Source of the DNA: Physella acuta
Lineage: Eukaryota; Mollusca; Gastropoda; Physidae
DNA length: 64,000 nucleotides
Assembly (NCBI RefSeq): GCF_028476545.1
Contig: NW_026732690.1
Coordinates: 534,501-598,500 of the forward strand
Direction: 5' to 3'
The notes under the pieces are model-generated. The model ran no database searches. It saw only the letters and a list, made by a program, of their open reading frames with translations, and was not told the DNA's origin. This document shows, piece by piece, positions 43,471 to 54,440 of this stretch. Numbering within the stretch: the stretch's first letter is position 1; every line of letters begins with the position of its first letter. A program made the translations under genes and the position numbers.

Positions 43471-45564
43471 ACAAAAGTATCTCTGACTAGGATGGAGAAT
43501 AAAGAGTGTTATATCAATCCAAAAGTAGGCAATAACTTACAAAACAAGATTTTAAATGAAGTCTTTATCGATTTAACTGACATTGAGACCATTGATTTAA
43601 CAGTAGATGACATTCCTGATTTCAAGTCTGGGAAAAATAATAATTCACTCCTGACTTCATTTACCATTGAAAGTCTCTCCTCTAGGGAGTTACCAGTGTT
43701 TAATTTTAATTGCACGCTGTGTAATGTCAAGCTCCCTAGCTTTGCCAGCTACAGACACCATTTACACTTGCATGAGGAGAAGAAAGATTTCACATGCAAA
43801 GTTTGTTATCAAATCTGCGCTGACAGTTTTTCTTTGAGGCGTCATGAATCCTTACACGCACAGTTGATAAGCAATGCAGCTGAGGAATGCACTAAAGATA
43901 TAAGTTTTGAGTGTGATGTGTGTCTAAAAAAATGTTCAACTCAACATGATTTGAGTCAGCATAAACAAATACACCCAGGAACAGTGAGTTTTCTCCATGA
44001 TGCTAGTCCTGAAAAAAACATTAATAATACTCCTAAGATAAAACAACTTCATACTGGAAAAAGATCATTCAAATGTGATTTTTGTCCTAAATTGTTCATT
44101 TCTAAATATTTGTTTTTATATCATAAAAGGTTGCATAGCAATATTAAGCCATTTCAATGTAATGTGTGCTGTAAGAAATTTAACTGGAAATGTCATTTTA
44201 TTCAGCACAAGAAGACACATAATATAAAGAACTCATTTAAGTGTGGTATGTGTCTCAGAAGGTTTAAAATGCTATACATGCTAATAAAGCATAGACATCT
44301 GCACACTCCAGAAAAAGCATTTGCTTGTGATTTGTGTTCTAGAAATTTTAATAATAAGCACCATTTAAGATGGCACAGGAAGCTGCATGACAGGGTTAAA
44401 TCAGTCATGTGTGATCAGAAACTTGAAAGACTGGAAGATGACCATGAACAAAATCCTACAATAAAGACACAAAATGGACGTGATTTTTATCTTAAAGTCA
44501 GTACTCAAATTGGTAGTTTAACTAAACATAAAAAAGTGCAAACAGGTGAAAAGCCTTTCAAATGTTTTTTCTGCTCTAAAAGTTTTTATTCTAATCATAA
44601 CCTTAACAAGCATTTAGAAAATCATTCAGAAGAAAAATTATTTGAGTGTCAATTATGTTGTAAGACATTTCATTTCAACATCCATTTAAAACAGGCAAAA
44701 AGTTTAAAAGGTTTCAAATGCGATCTCTGTAATATAGTTTTATTTTACAAGCATGAATTAGTAAGTCACCACCTAGGCCACATAGGGAGGACGACTTACA
44801 CATGTAATCTGTGTAAGAAAGTTTTTGCTTTCAAGAAATGTTTCGATGAACATGAGCGACTTCACATCAGGGTCAGAGAGAGATTGTTTCAGTGTGTTAA
44901 GTGTTACCATAATTTTTTTCATCTCAAGTTCTTAAAAGAACATAAAAAACTCCATACAGCTGATTGCCAGTTTGAAAGCCAAGACTGTCTAAGAAAATAT
45001 CTTAGCAATAATAATTTAACTCAACATCAACAAAAAAATTCACAACTTAATCTTCATAAAAAAAATTACAGAAATTTAAGAAAAGGACGGTTTGAAAAGT
45101 TTGACTGTCCCAAGTGTAAATGGTATTTTGTTACCGAACAAGCATTAATGGAGCATGAGCAAGCTTATTCAAAATTTGAATGTGGCGTGTGCCATCGGCA
45201 TTTCAAAACAAAAAAAGTTTTACAGAGACATAAAAAGCTTCACCCAGAAAAATCGCAGTTTGAATGTCAAGTGTGCATTAAAAAATTTCTTAACCAGACA
45301 GATTTAACACAACATGAACTAGAGTTCTCACAGTATGTTTGCGATTTGTGCTGTATGCATTTTAAAACACAATTATATTTATATTACCATAAACGGAGTC
45401 ATCTTAAACTGGGACAGTTTAGATGTGCTAAATGTAGACACTATTTTTTTAACAAACAAGACTACATTCTTCATGAATTTCAGTATTCACAATTTGAGTG
45501 TGATGTGTGCTCTAAACATTATAGAACACAAAGGAATTTAATCATTCATAAAAGAACTCATTGA
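43471..45564 (+). CDS. C2H2 zinc-finger protein with N-terminal SIM-like motifs
   Basis: The exon follows an acceptor (TTTTTGTTTCAG, 43470). The likely start is ATG at 43492, giving 690 residues to TGA at 45562-45564; an upstream non-coding exon is implied. The frame also stays open back to an ATG at 43441, across the acceptor. Residues 23-40 (EVFIDLTDIETIDLTVDD) hold two hydrophobic-D-L-T cores flanked by acidic residues, the pattern of tandem SUMO-interaction motifs. From about residue 72 there are some 18 C2H2-type fingers, mostly C-x2-C-x12-H-x3-H. One has lost its histidines (HFNIHLKQAKSL), and degenerate units lie near residues 310-345 and 480-510. In the last third, canonical fingers alternate with units whose final His is Tyr or Phe. 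Few TGEKP-type linkers occur (TGEKPF once), so a DNA-binding role is likely but not certain. The ortholog was not identified. Confidence 0.88.
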   Translation, partial: TKVSLTRMENKECYINPKVGNNLQNKILNEVFIDLTDIETIDLTVDDIPDFKSGKNNNSLLTSFTIESLSSRELPVFNFNCTLCNVKLPSFASYRHHLHLHEEKKDFTCKVCYQICADSFSLRRHESLHAQLISNAAEECTKDISFECDVCLKKCSTQHDLSQHKQIHPGTVSFLHDASPEKNINNTPKIKQLHTGKRSFKCDFCPKLFISKYLFLYHKRLHSNIKPFQCNVCCKKFNWKCHFIQHKKTHNIKNSFKCGMCLRRFKMLYMLIKHRHLHTPEKAFACDLCSRNFNNKHHLRWHRKLHDRVKSVMCDQKLERLEDDHEQNPTIKTQNGRDFYLKVSTQIGSLTKHKKVQTGEKPFKCFFCSKSFYSNHNLNKHLENHSEEKLFECQLCCKTFHFNIHLKQAKSLKGFKCDLCNIVLFYKHELVSHHLGHIGRTTYTCNLCKKVFAFKKCFDEHERLHIRVRERLFQCVKCYHNFFHLKFLKEHKKLHTADCQFESQDCLRKYLSNNNLTQHQQKNSQLNLHKKNYRNLRKGRFEKFDCPKCKWYFVTEQALMEHEQAYSKFECGVCHRHFKTKKVLQRHKKLHPEKSQFECQVCIKKFLNQTDLTQHELEFSQYVCDLCCMHFKTQLYLYYHKRSHLKLGQFRCAKCRHYFFNKQDYILHEFQYSQFECDVCSKHYRTQRNLIIHKRTH

Positions 45565-48370
45565 TGGTGTCAAAAATTAAGTATCATTGCAAAGGCATTC
45601 AAATGTTACTGGTAAACAATGTGACCGCATATTAGAACATATTCTTAAAGCATAAGGTTCTGTGCCCATAGTCTAGACTATTTAGTTACAAAAGTGTTTT
45701 TCTTTAATTTGTAAAAAATAAGGGTAAAGTTTAATGTTTTATATTCATGTAAAAATCCACCTAGAGCAGGCTATAGTTTCTTTTTTAAATCTTTTGTTAT
45801 CTTCTTGTTAATTGCAAGATTTGTGAATACTAAAATGATTACTTCACAGTTTAATTTGGCCAGTCAACAACTATAACTAAAAGAACTAACATTTTGTTAC
45901 TGTATTTATTTTAAATCTAAAATGCAGCTCTTAAACTGTCTTGTTGGTTAATATTTTATTTTATTATTATATACATTTGTTCTGATCACCTATCACTGAT
46001 AGTGCAAGTTTTAGAAAATATTTTGAAATGAGTTAAAATATGTTAGAAAAATTATTTTTTGGGTGTTATAAGTATGAGATACTATAGGATATAATAACCA
46101 GTGGTTGAATGCCTAAGATTACAGTACATTGATAGATGTAGCAAGCAAATGTTTGAATAATGCTGGCCCTACTTATTGTCATCAACAAAATATACATCTA
46201 AAATTGTTGTTAGGTTATCTTTTATTGTGCATTGTTCTGTTGTTGTTGTAGGTAGCTATTTTAATCATTGGGTGAAGCTCAAGGTATTAGAAAAAAAGTG
46301 CTAGCTAAAAATCTTTTTGATCAATTGATTTGTGCTGATTTGCTTTCCTGTACATTTTTTAAATATATTTATGTTTTAATATGTTTTATTAAGAATCTAA
46401 TTCTTCAGAGGAAGATTAAATGTTTCATATTGTACTTAATATGTTTTTTCAATATCAGCTATCTGTATTGGCAATAATCCATGGCATGTGCTATGTTAAG
46501 TAAAGCTTTAAAAGTCATCTTAGGAGTTGAGTGAATCTTTTTTCTTTAAAGCATGAAAGATATTACAACAATTCCTAACCTCTAATAATTACATTTTTTT
46601 TAAATATTTAGAAAATAAATGTTTACCAAACAAAACTGATACATTCATCTGTTGTATTCAAACAATTTGTGCAAAATTAGTAACTGTTATTTTACTAACC
46701 CAGCTGTTAATGAAATGATACATTTGAATTTGTTAATTACTTTCTAACTTTCAATCTACATTTAGTTAGATTTTTATGTAGTATAATTTGTATGATTATT
46801 AACTGTTTTTAATTGTAAAAGTAGACTATTTGTTGTAGTTTTTGTTTTTGAAAATAAGACATTTTAATGATCAATTTTCTTTCTTGCAAAATATAGTGCA
46901 AAATGTTTAAAATGTTATTTTTGTTTGTTTGTTTTAATGCCAAATTATTAACTTTCAGTTTTATTCTGTTAACTATTTTTGTATATAGTTAATGATTTTT
47001 AAAATGTATTTGTATTATATTGTAACAACAAATTTGTGATCCAAAATAAATATTCCCATGCATTTAAAACCATTTTTTTTAAAATATGAGTACTATAAAA
47101 CAAAATTTTGTGTATGCAAACATTTATTTTAAGATAAATTTAAAAGTTGTTGACACAAATGAATATGTACCTAGAAAAAAATATTATTTTAAATAAAATA
47201 CTATTTTAAAATTTTGTTAAATGTTTAATTCAAGTTTGCAATTGTTGTAAAAATGTGGTATTTTAAAAATAGTTTAACAAATTTCTGGTTCATATGTTTT
47301 AGTTAATTGTTGAAGTTTATGTAATTAAGTTTGCAAAGTCTAGTTGACATTGTTAAATACATTTTTATAAAAGTAATTAATTTCAAAATTCAATCTTTTT
47401 GTTTTTATTGTGGTGCGTGTGTGTTTGTGTGTCTGTGTGGGGGTGGGGGGAGGGGAGGTGTAAGGTTTTGTCTTATCAATGCGCAAATTTTGTTTCATAA
47501 TATATTTGCATTGTAGCCTTTTTTAAAATAGTTTAAAACTTATTATAAACTATTATAAAGCACACAACTTACTCCATTTGTCGAGATGGGGGGGGGGGGG
47601 GGGTAGAAAGTAACAGTATGGGAAATTGATCAAGGGATTGTGAATGACTTGATCTTCAGGAATAATGTTCTGCGCCTAGTCTAATCCATTCCTTTTTGGG
47701 CTGAAACGAAATTAGAAACAAATCTTTCTTTTAAACAGCAGATAAATTGTAATCCAATCAATTCATTCCATTGGTCTGCTACATGGTTGATAAGATTCTC
47801 AGCGGTCTTTGTTGTATAGTTACCGTGAGATTCAAGTCATAAGAGCATGTCAGTATAGTTGTAAGAAAGCCACAGTGGGGCTGATTTTTGTACGATTAAA
47901 GATTAACTTTCGACAACATACCTTATATGAGCTTCACGCGAAGATTTTTTTTCTTATTAGGTAGAAATTAATTTCCTCCAACCCAATATCAAGCGAGCAT
48001 TGTAATATAATAATTTCAAGAGGAAACTGAAGGTCTTTCACATAAGCCGTAGTTAATTAGTTCTGCCGATTGTTTTTATTTGATCTGCCAAAGCCGAACC
48101 CCAAGAAAACGCAATTTGTGGTTGGGGTGGATGGTGACAAGGCTGAGGGTGGGGCTTTAATTTATTGTGAAGAAAGGGGTGGAGGGGAATTTGCAAATAA
48201 GCATGACGTTATTTATGGACGACCTTGTGACACAGATTTGAATATTAGTGAACCATGCTACAAAATAAATATCCTAGCGTAAAATACTTGTATTCACATT
48301 TAATCAGATAAAATGTTTTAAAAAAACGATAGAACTTAAATTTTAAAACGTTTTGGGAAAAAATTGTTTC
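45565..48370. other. 3' UTR of the zinc-finger gene and AT-rich intergenic DNA
   Basis: Very AT-rich. AATAAA at 47045-47050 is a possible polyadenylation signal for the zinc-finger transcript. A GT/G-rich run lies at 47413-47460 and a G run at 47587-47602. A 70-codon frame at 48070-48282 shows no recognisable domain. Confidence 0.4.
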
Positions 48371-48372
48371 AG

Positions 48373-49530
48373 GTAAAGTCTGATCACACCCACCCCAGTC
48401 ATACAATGAAGTCTGTCCACACCCACCACAGTCATACAATAAAGTCTGTCCACACCCACCTCAGTCATGCAATGAAGTCTGACCACATCCACCACAGTCA
48501 TACATGAAGTCTGACCACACCCACCATAGTCATACAATAAAGTCTGTCCACACCCACCTCAGTCATATAATGAAGTCTGACCACACCCACCACAGTCATA
48601 CATGAAGTCTGACCACACCCACCATAGTCATACAATAAAGTCTGTCCACACCCACCTCAGTCATATAATGAAGTCTGACCACACCCACCACAGTCATACA
48701 TGAAGTCTGACCACATCCACCACAGTCATACAATGAAGTCTGACCACACCCACCACAGTCATGCAATGAAGTCTGACCACACCCACCACAGTCATGCAAT
48801 GAAGTCTGTCCACACCCATCACAGTCTTATAATCAAGTCTGACCACACCCACCCCAGTCATACAATAAAGTCTGACCACACCCATTACAATCTGTCCACA
48901 CCCATCACAGTCTTATAATCAAGTCTGACCACACCCACCTCAGTCATACAATGAAGTCTGACCACACCCATTACAATCTGTCCACACCCATCACAGTCTT
49001 ATAATCAAGTCTGTCCACACCCACCACAGTCATACAATGAAGTCTGACCACACCCACCACAGTCATACAATGAAGTCTGACCACACCCACCACAGTCATA
49101 CAATGAAGTCTGACCACACCCACCACAGTCATACAATGAAGTCTGACCACACCCACCACAGTCATACAATGAAGTCTGACCACACCCACCACAGTCATAC
49201 AATGAAGTCTATCCACACCCATCACAGTCTTATAATCAAGTCTGACCACACCCACCCCAGTCATACAATAAAGTCTGACCACACCCATTACAATCTGTCC
49301 ACACCCATCACAGTCTTATAATCAAGTCTGACCACACCCACCTCAGTCATACAATGAAGTCTGACCACACCCACCCCAGTCTTACATTTTGTCTGACCAC
49401 ACCCACCCCAGTCATACAATGAAGTCTGACCTTACACCCATCACAGTTTTATAATTAAGTCTGACCACACCCACCTCAGTCATACAATGAAGTCTGATCA
49501 CACCCACCCCAGTCATACAATGAAGTCTGA
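48373..49530 (+). repeat. 33 bp minisatellite, about 35 units
   Basis: The unit GACCACACCCACCACAGTCA plus TACAATGAAGTCT repeats with variants (CCCCAG, CTCAG, ATAATCAAG). It is very regular at 49020-49200. Higher-order duplication is visible: 48800-48960 resembles 49200-49360. Because 33 is a multiple of three, all six frames can stay open, giving spurious repeats such as MKSDHTHHSH and YDCGGCGQTSL. Confidence 0.95.
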
Positions 49531-49671
49531 GAATTCAGTAACGATACAAGACAATTCACATACAAAACCTACAACTTATGTGACAACTGGGGCCAGTCAA
49601 TCAGAAAAAAAAATGTATAATTTTGAAACGCTTTAAAATAATGTGCCACTTAAACTCACTTTATACATACG

Positions 49672-49702
<31 letters not shown>

Positions 49703-50189
49703 ACACACACACAGACAAACATATATTACGTTTATATGCATAATATTCTTCACTGTTTAAAGCAAAATTATATTTCATTATTTAAAAAAAAAAGTATGAA
49801 TATATTAGTAATCTAGACTTTTTTTTTATGTGTATTTTCTAATAGAGAAATATTTTCTGCAATATATTTTTTATGAGATCAATGCACATTTTCCCAGGAT
49901 CTATTGAAGATCGATAGAAAATTTGAGATTGGCTGGTCATTACAGCGAATAATTACGTAAGTGGTGGTGTTTTTATGTGTAAGTAATTGTTTCAGAGATA
50001 GGAGTTGAAAACAACCCGGAAAAGTTTATCGACTGGAAGCTTGAGCGTATCGTCAAGGTAAGAATTGATTGACTGGCGTTTGGGATCGCTGACACTAATC
50101 ATAGGAGGTGGGGGGGGGGGGGGTGAATTTGTTGTAAACTGAAATACACAAGGTGGATGGTTTTACCGTGATGCACATTTGGCGCCAAT
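49531..50189. other. Non-coding, with poly-C/CA and poly-G tracts
   Basis: C run and CACACA at 49673-49715, G run near 50109-50123. Nothing else was recognised. Confidence 0.4.
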
Positions 50190-50640
50190 GTGTACAAGAC
50201 AATGGGATAAGGGGTAACATGGGGTAGAGAATGTGGGTTTACATAGTGGATAAAGTATGGGTTTACATGGTGTATAAAATGTGGGTTTTACAAGGTGTAT
50301 AAAAATGGATTTAAATTGTGTATAAAATCTGGGTTTATGTACGGTAAGGAATGTGGGTTTACAAGGTGTATAAAATCTGGGTTCCCTTGGGGTATAAAAT
50401 GTGTGTTTTATAAGGTGTATAAAATGTGTGTTTTATAAGGTGTATAAAATGTGGGTTTAAATTGTGTATAAAATGAGGGTTTATATACGGTAAGGAATGC
50501 GGGTCTAAATGGTGTATAAATTGTGGGTTTAAATTGTGTATAAAATCTGGGTTCCCATGGGGGTATAAAAGGTGTGTTTTACAAAGTGTATAACATGTGG
50601 GTTTGAATGGGGACCAGAACGTATGGACTAAATGTGTATA
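50190..50640 (+). repeat. Degenerate ~25 bp minisatellite
   Basis: Irregular repeats of GGTGTATAAAATGTGGGTTT followed by ACAA/AAAT/TATA variants, roughly 17 units, decaying at both ends. Confidence 0.82.
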
Positions 50641-51025
50641 AAATACGCTACTGATATACTATACTGTTGTGAACTACAACACCAAATTTTTGAAGTATTA
50701 GTACATATTGCACAACAGCTACGTTAGTCCACAAATTACTTAGTTGTGTAGGGGTAATATTTCTATGTACAGAACGTTGAACAAAATTTGTGCGTGGGGT
50801 TGATAACCTATGCAAAAATTATTTTTGTTGAGAATAGCTTTAAAATGTATCCTCTACCAATCAATGAAGAACAATTTCTAAACGGCATTTTTAGTATCTA
50901 AAATCGTTTGAATTGCTCCACTGAAAATTGTTTGCCGTTTGTGCTATTATCTTTAATTTGTTCTGGAAATTTTCTTTAGCACGTCACAAATAAATTGAAC
51001 TTTATTGTTTAAGTTAACATGGAGG
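50641..51025. other. Non-coding, unassigned
   Basis: No recognised gene or element between the minisatellite and the MITE. Confidence 0.3.
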
Positions 51026-51219
51026 CAGAGGCGTAGCGAGGGGGGGCGCCGACCTTAGGGGAGGGGGGGGGGGCAGAATGGGTTTGAAAAACAAATTGAA
51101 AGTTTGAAGGGGGGTTTTGAAAATTAAAAGTTCGAGGGGGAAGGGTGCAAATTGAAAGTTTGAGGGGGGGGGGAACGAAAGTTTGTCCCCGGGCGCCGGG
51201 AAGGGTCGCTACGCCTCTG
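51026..51219 (+). mobile_element. hAT-type G-rich MITE (family CAGAGGCGTAGCGA), complete
   Basis: Ends CAGAGGCGTAGCGAGGGGGG and GGTCGCTACGCCTCTG. Flanks CATGGAGG (51018-51025) and CATTGAGG (51220-51227) agree at 7 of 8. The interior repeats the AAATTGAAAGTTTGAGGGGG unit three to four times. Confidence 0.88.
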
Positions 51220-51721
51220 CATTGAGGCACAAAATCTGGCCACCTCTGTTGGCCAGAATTCTTGATCCTCAATTTGAGCACAATGGACGACACTCTAAAA
51301 ATAGATTTTCTTATTTTGAATAGTTCAAAATGTGGTTTAATTTTATAAGACTGGATAGCTGTTATTGATAACATAGAAAAAGATAAGCTGTATAAAATAA
51401 GTCAAGGTTTGCAAGTTTTAAAAAGTAAAACAAAAAAAAAAAAAAAATTAAAATTCCCTAGTAGTATGTGTTACGTGAAGGATTTTCAAAACAAATCAAC
51501 TGCAATTTTTAATTTAACTTATCGAATAGGTTCTTTTATACTTTTAAACGGTGGGCTTTAATAATTGGAAGGAACACAACTAATTCAGCCCAGGATGGGA
51601 GGTAACTGCTTTTCCCGCCACTAATGGGCAGTGGTCAGTCATCTATGTATTCAACACGTCACAGTTTTTGCTCGTAGAATTATCATTTCATCTTAATCTT
51701 TTCCGATTTGTGCCGAATACA
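51220..51721. other. Non-coding, unassigned
   Basis: A-rich tract at 51428-51450. No recognised gene. Confidence 0.3.
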
Positions 51722-52140
51722 CACGAAGCAGATGAAGTAGAGTTAATCTGTTTCAATGACCGCGGCATATGAGGGGATAGTGTGGTCAACACTTTGTTTC
51801 CTAACGTGAGTCAGGTACCATTCAGAGCAGTTTTTCTTCCAGACTTTTTTCTCCGGGGGGGGGGGGCACTTGAAATTTTCGGGGGGGGGGGGGGCGGTAG
51901 ACTTTCTTCGGAGGGGGGGGGCGGACACTGTTAAAAGTATATATTTTCTATATAAATTATATAAATTTCATTTCGTTCGGGGGGGGGGGGGCGGTAAAAA
52001 AATTTCGGGGGGGGCTTTGCCCCCCCCCCCCCCCCCCGAAGAGATGCCTGGAAGAAACTCTGATTCAGAGCTGAGTGGACTCAGGGACGTCCTACAGAAT
52101 CGAGCCCCGAACTTAAGACTTTCTGGTTAGCAGTCGTGTC
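51722..52140 (-). mobile_element. SINE family 2 copy split by a MITE
   Basis: The body (ATGAAGTAGAGTTAATCTGT, GGCATATGAGGGGATAGTGT) lies left of the insertion. The tRNA-like part (minus strand GACTGCTAACCAGAAAGTC and a B-box-like AAGTTCGGGGCTCGA) lies right of it. Removing 51828-52062 and one 8 bp duplicate restores the order seen at 17300-17494. Confidence 0.72.
51828..52062 (+). mobile_element. hAT-type MITE (family CAGTGTTTCTTCC) inserted in a SINE
   Basis: Ends CAGTTTTTCTTCCAGACTTT and CTGGAAGAAACTCTG, with a perfect 8 bp duplication ATTCAGAG (51820-51827 and 52063-52070). Its interior matches the 38252 copy, including TATATTTTCTATATAAATTA and TTTCATTTCGTTCGGGGGGG, with longer G runs. 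Confidence 0.93.
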
Positions 52141-52942
52141 AGATATTACATTCACAAAAACAATACACACCTAAGCTCCCCTCGCTGGTTGCATTAGTTG
52201 TGTATGAAATTGTTGTTACAATGTAGTCCATTGTGAATGAGTTTCGCCACATATCTACCTAAACAAGGCAACAATTTTGACCTTTAAATCATTTAAAATG
52301 TTTTTTTACCAATGTTGTTGTTGTTGCTGTGAAAATAAATATTGATTCAAGTTATCTTACTCTTTCTATTGTGACTGCGATTTTATTTTAAATAATAACG
52401 TTTTAAAATTTAGTCACCTTTCAATTATGCAAAATTATACATAAGTATATGTTGTTTCAACATGTACATGAACATGTAAACTGGCAATAGGCATGAGGTA
52501 GCAGGTGTGTATTGGTTTAACACTGGACATGTACTATACTGGGACAAAAGTCAACTTACTAGGGAGCCAGATGTAATTTGTCGTTAACTGTCGTTACAGG
52601 CGACAGACACATCTTCGCCAGGCACACCAGTACGTCACGAGGCTGGTGAAGCAGAGTTCGCCTGACTTGATAACTAATCATCATTTAACATCAATTTTAG
52701 CTGATCACAATTTAAATTACCTAACTATAACAATGTACACAAAAAAAACCCAAGACTAACAAAGACAATACACGACAATGGAAGAGAATCTCGACAAAAT
52801 CGACATAAACATTTTATATAGGCCTACATTGTGTGAAAGAAACTACACACTTCTGTTTAATCGTTTCATTTTCTAGCCTTCCTCCCTAAATGAAATAATA
52901 ATTTAAAGAAGTAACACTTATACCACTTCAAAACGATATTAG
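52141..52942. other. Non-coding, unassigned
   Basis: No recognised gene. A short stretch GAGGCTGGTGAAGCAGAGTT at 52638-52657 weakly resembles SINE family 2. Confidence 0.3.
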
Positions 52943-53904
52943 GAAAAAAAGTCACAGGAAAAAAAAACCACAGGAACAAAAAACACAGAAAAAAAAGTCA
53001 CAGGAAAAAAAGTCACAGGAAAAAAGTCACAGGAAAAAGTCACAAATATATATATTTGCATGATATTTGTTAATACTTTTATGTAGTAAATATTCAGAAA
53101 GTGCTAATTGACTTAGGATTAATTAAATGTAATGTAATGTGTGTAGGTTGTATTCGCATAGTAATTTCTATAATTCATCTAAAATATTTAGTATGAAGTA
53201 TGTAGATTGTAATTATGTTAAACATAATATTAATAGCATTTAATAGAATGCTCCAAAGTCCACGGTTTTCATCGTGTTTTTTTTTAATATTAACATTAAA
53301 TTACCGTGAAATCATAAGTTCATCGGACTTTCTGCCCTCAACTAATCGCAACAATAGTTATGCATGCTAAGTTCAACCACCTTCACTGCCCACATTTATC
53401 ACTCGCATTACATAACAAAACTGAGGATCAAAACAGAAAGCCCACAAGGTTCAAAGGCTGTTATTGACGCAAACCGTCAACAACACGAAATATGTTCGGA
53501 CAATGCCTACTGAGGAGAGGCCGACCAGAGCATAGCCTACGGCAAAACATTATGCAAAACACAATGATGTGCATACATTTCTTATATAATGAGCTTTTCT
53601 GCCGCGTATTTAACTAAATACGTAACAAAAGTTGAGATTGCTGTGTAAATTATCTTAGAGTATTTTTACTTACAACTGTTCTAAACCATAATGCTTTTAA
53701 CGTCTATAAATAATTTATGCTATCAAAAAATACAACCCACAGCAATACACACACGAATTTTACAATTCTTAACAAATAAATCAAAATATTTCAAAAAAGA
53801 TTTTTGTGACTTTTTTCTGTGACTTTATTTCTGTGACTTTTTTTCCTAGCAAAAACTGTGACTTTTTTTCTGTGTTTTTTTTTTCCTGTGACTTTTTTTC
53901 CGTT
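52943..53904. mobile_element. Element with inverted ends made of GTCACAGGAAAAA repeats
   Basis: The left end, 52943-53045, is about five to six units of GTCACAGGAAAAAAA with variants. The right end, 53803-53900, is the inverse (GTGACTTTTTTTCTGTGACT-type units). The ~750 bp between is AT-rich without a coding frame. The symmetric tandem ends suggest a non-autonomous DNA element of unknown superfamily. No clear target duplication was found. Confidence 0.6.
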
Positions 53905-54238
53905 CATCTTCAAAACATAGGAATAATGTCCAAGTTAGTAGAGTTAACATATTACCATAGCTTATGAAAACAATGTATAGGTGACACCTATATAGCTGCA
54001 ACAGCTATACCTTTTATCTACGAGCCAAAGAGAATGTAAGACATCTTATATAATTATATCTTTTATCTAGGAGCTAGAGTTAATGTAACAAAGGCTATAC
54101 AACAATGCAATGTGACTATGAGTTTGATATAGCTCCGATGAATATAATGTTTCTGGAACTGCTTTGATTTCCTTTAGTTTTGAGTTTATATTTCAGTATT
54201 TAAATTATCGCTGCCCATCACCCATGCTGAGATATGGG

Positions 54239-54440
54239 CCACCAACCAATGACCTCTATAATCCTCTGTAATGTGCCATTTTCTCAACCTCTCCAGGTCT
54301 GGCCTATCTTTGTGGTTTCAGCCCCAAAGTCCCGTCTCTAGGTGTTTTTTGGCCCACCTCTTGTGTGCTTTCCTTGAGGATTCCAACGCACCGCCTGCCT
54401 GGTGATACTGGTTTTTGATCTGCACAGTGTTTGTCCATCA
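54239..54440 (-). mobile_element. LINE fragment, end of reverse transcriptase ORF
   Basis: On the minus strand, [17 protein letters not shown] followed by PKTPRD and, later, EDYRGHWLVA resemble the conserved ALRWNPQGKRKRGRPR...W..LV ending of many LINE ORF2 proteins. It is broken by stops and frame changes. Confidence 0.6.

Noticed and set aside
48245-49321. Repetitive HTHHSH and CGGCGQT open frames
   Set aside because: They arise because the 33 bp repeat unit is a multiple of three. There is no start context, splice signal or domain.
48373-49530. CRISPR-like regular repeats
   Set aside because: The units are contiguous with no unique spacers, and the genome is animal.
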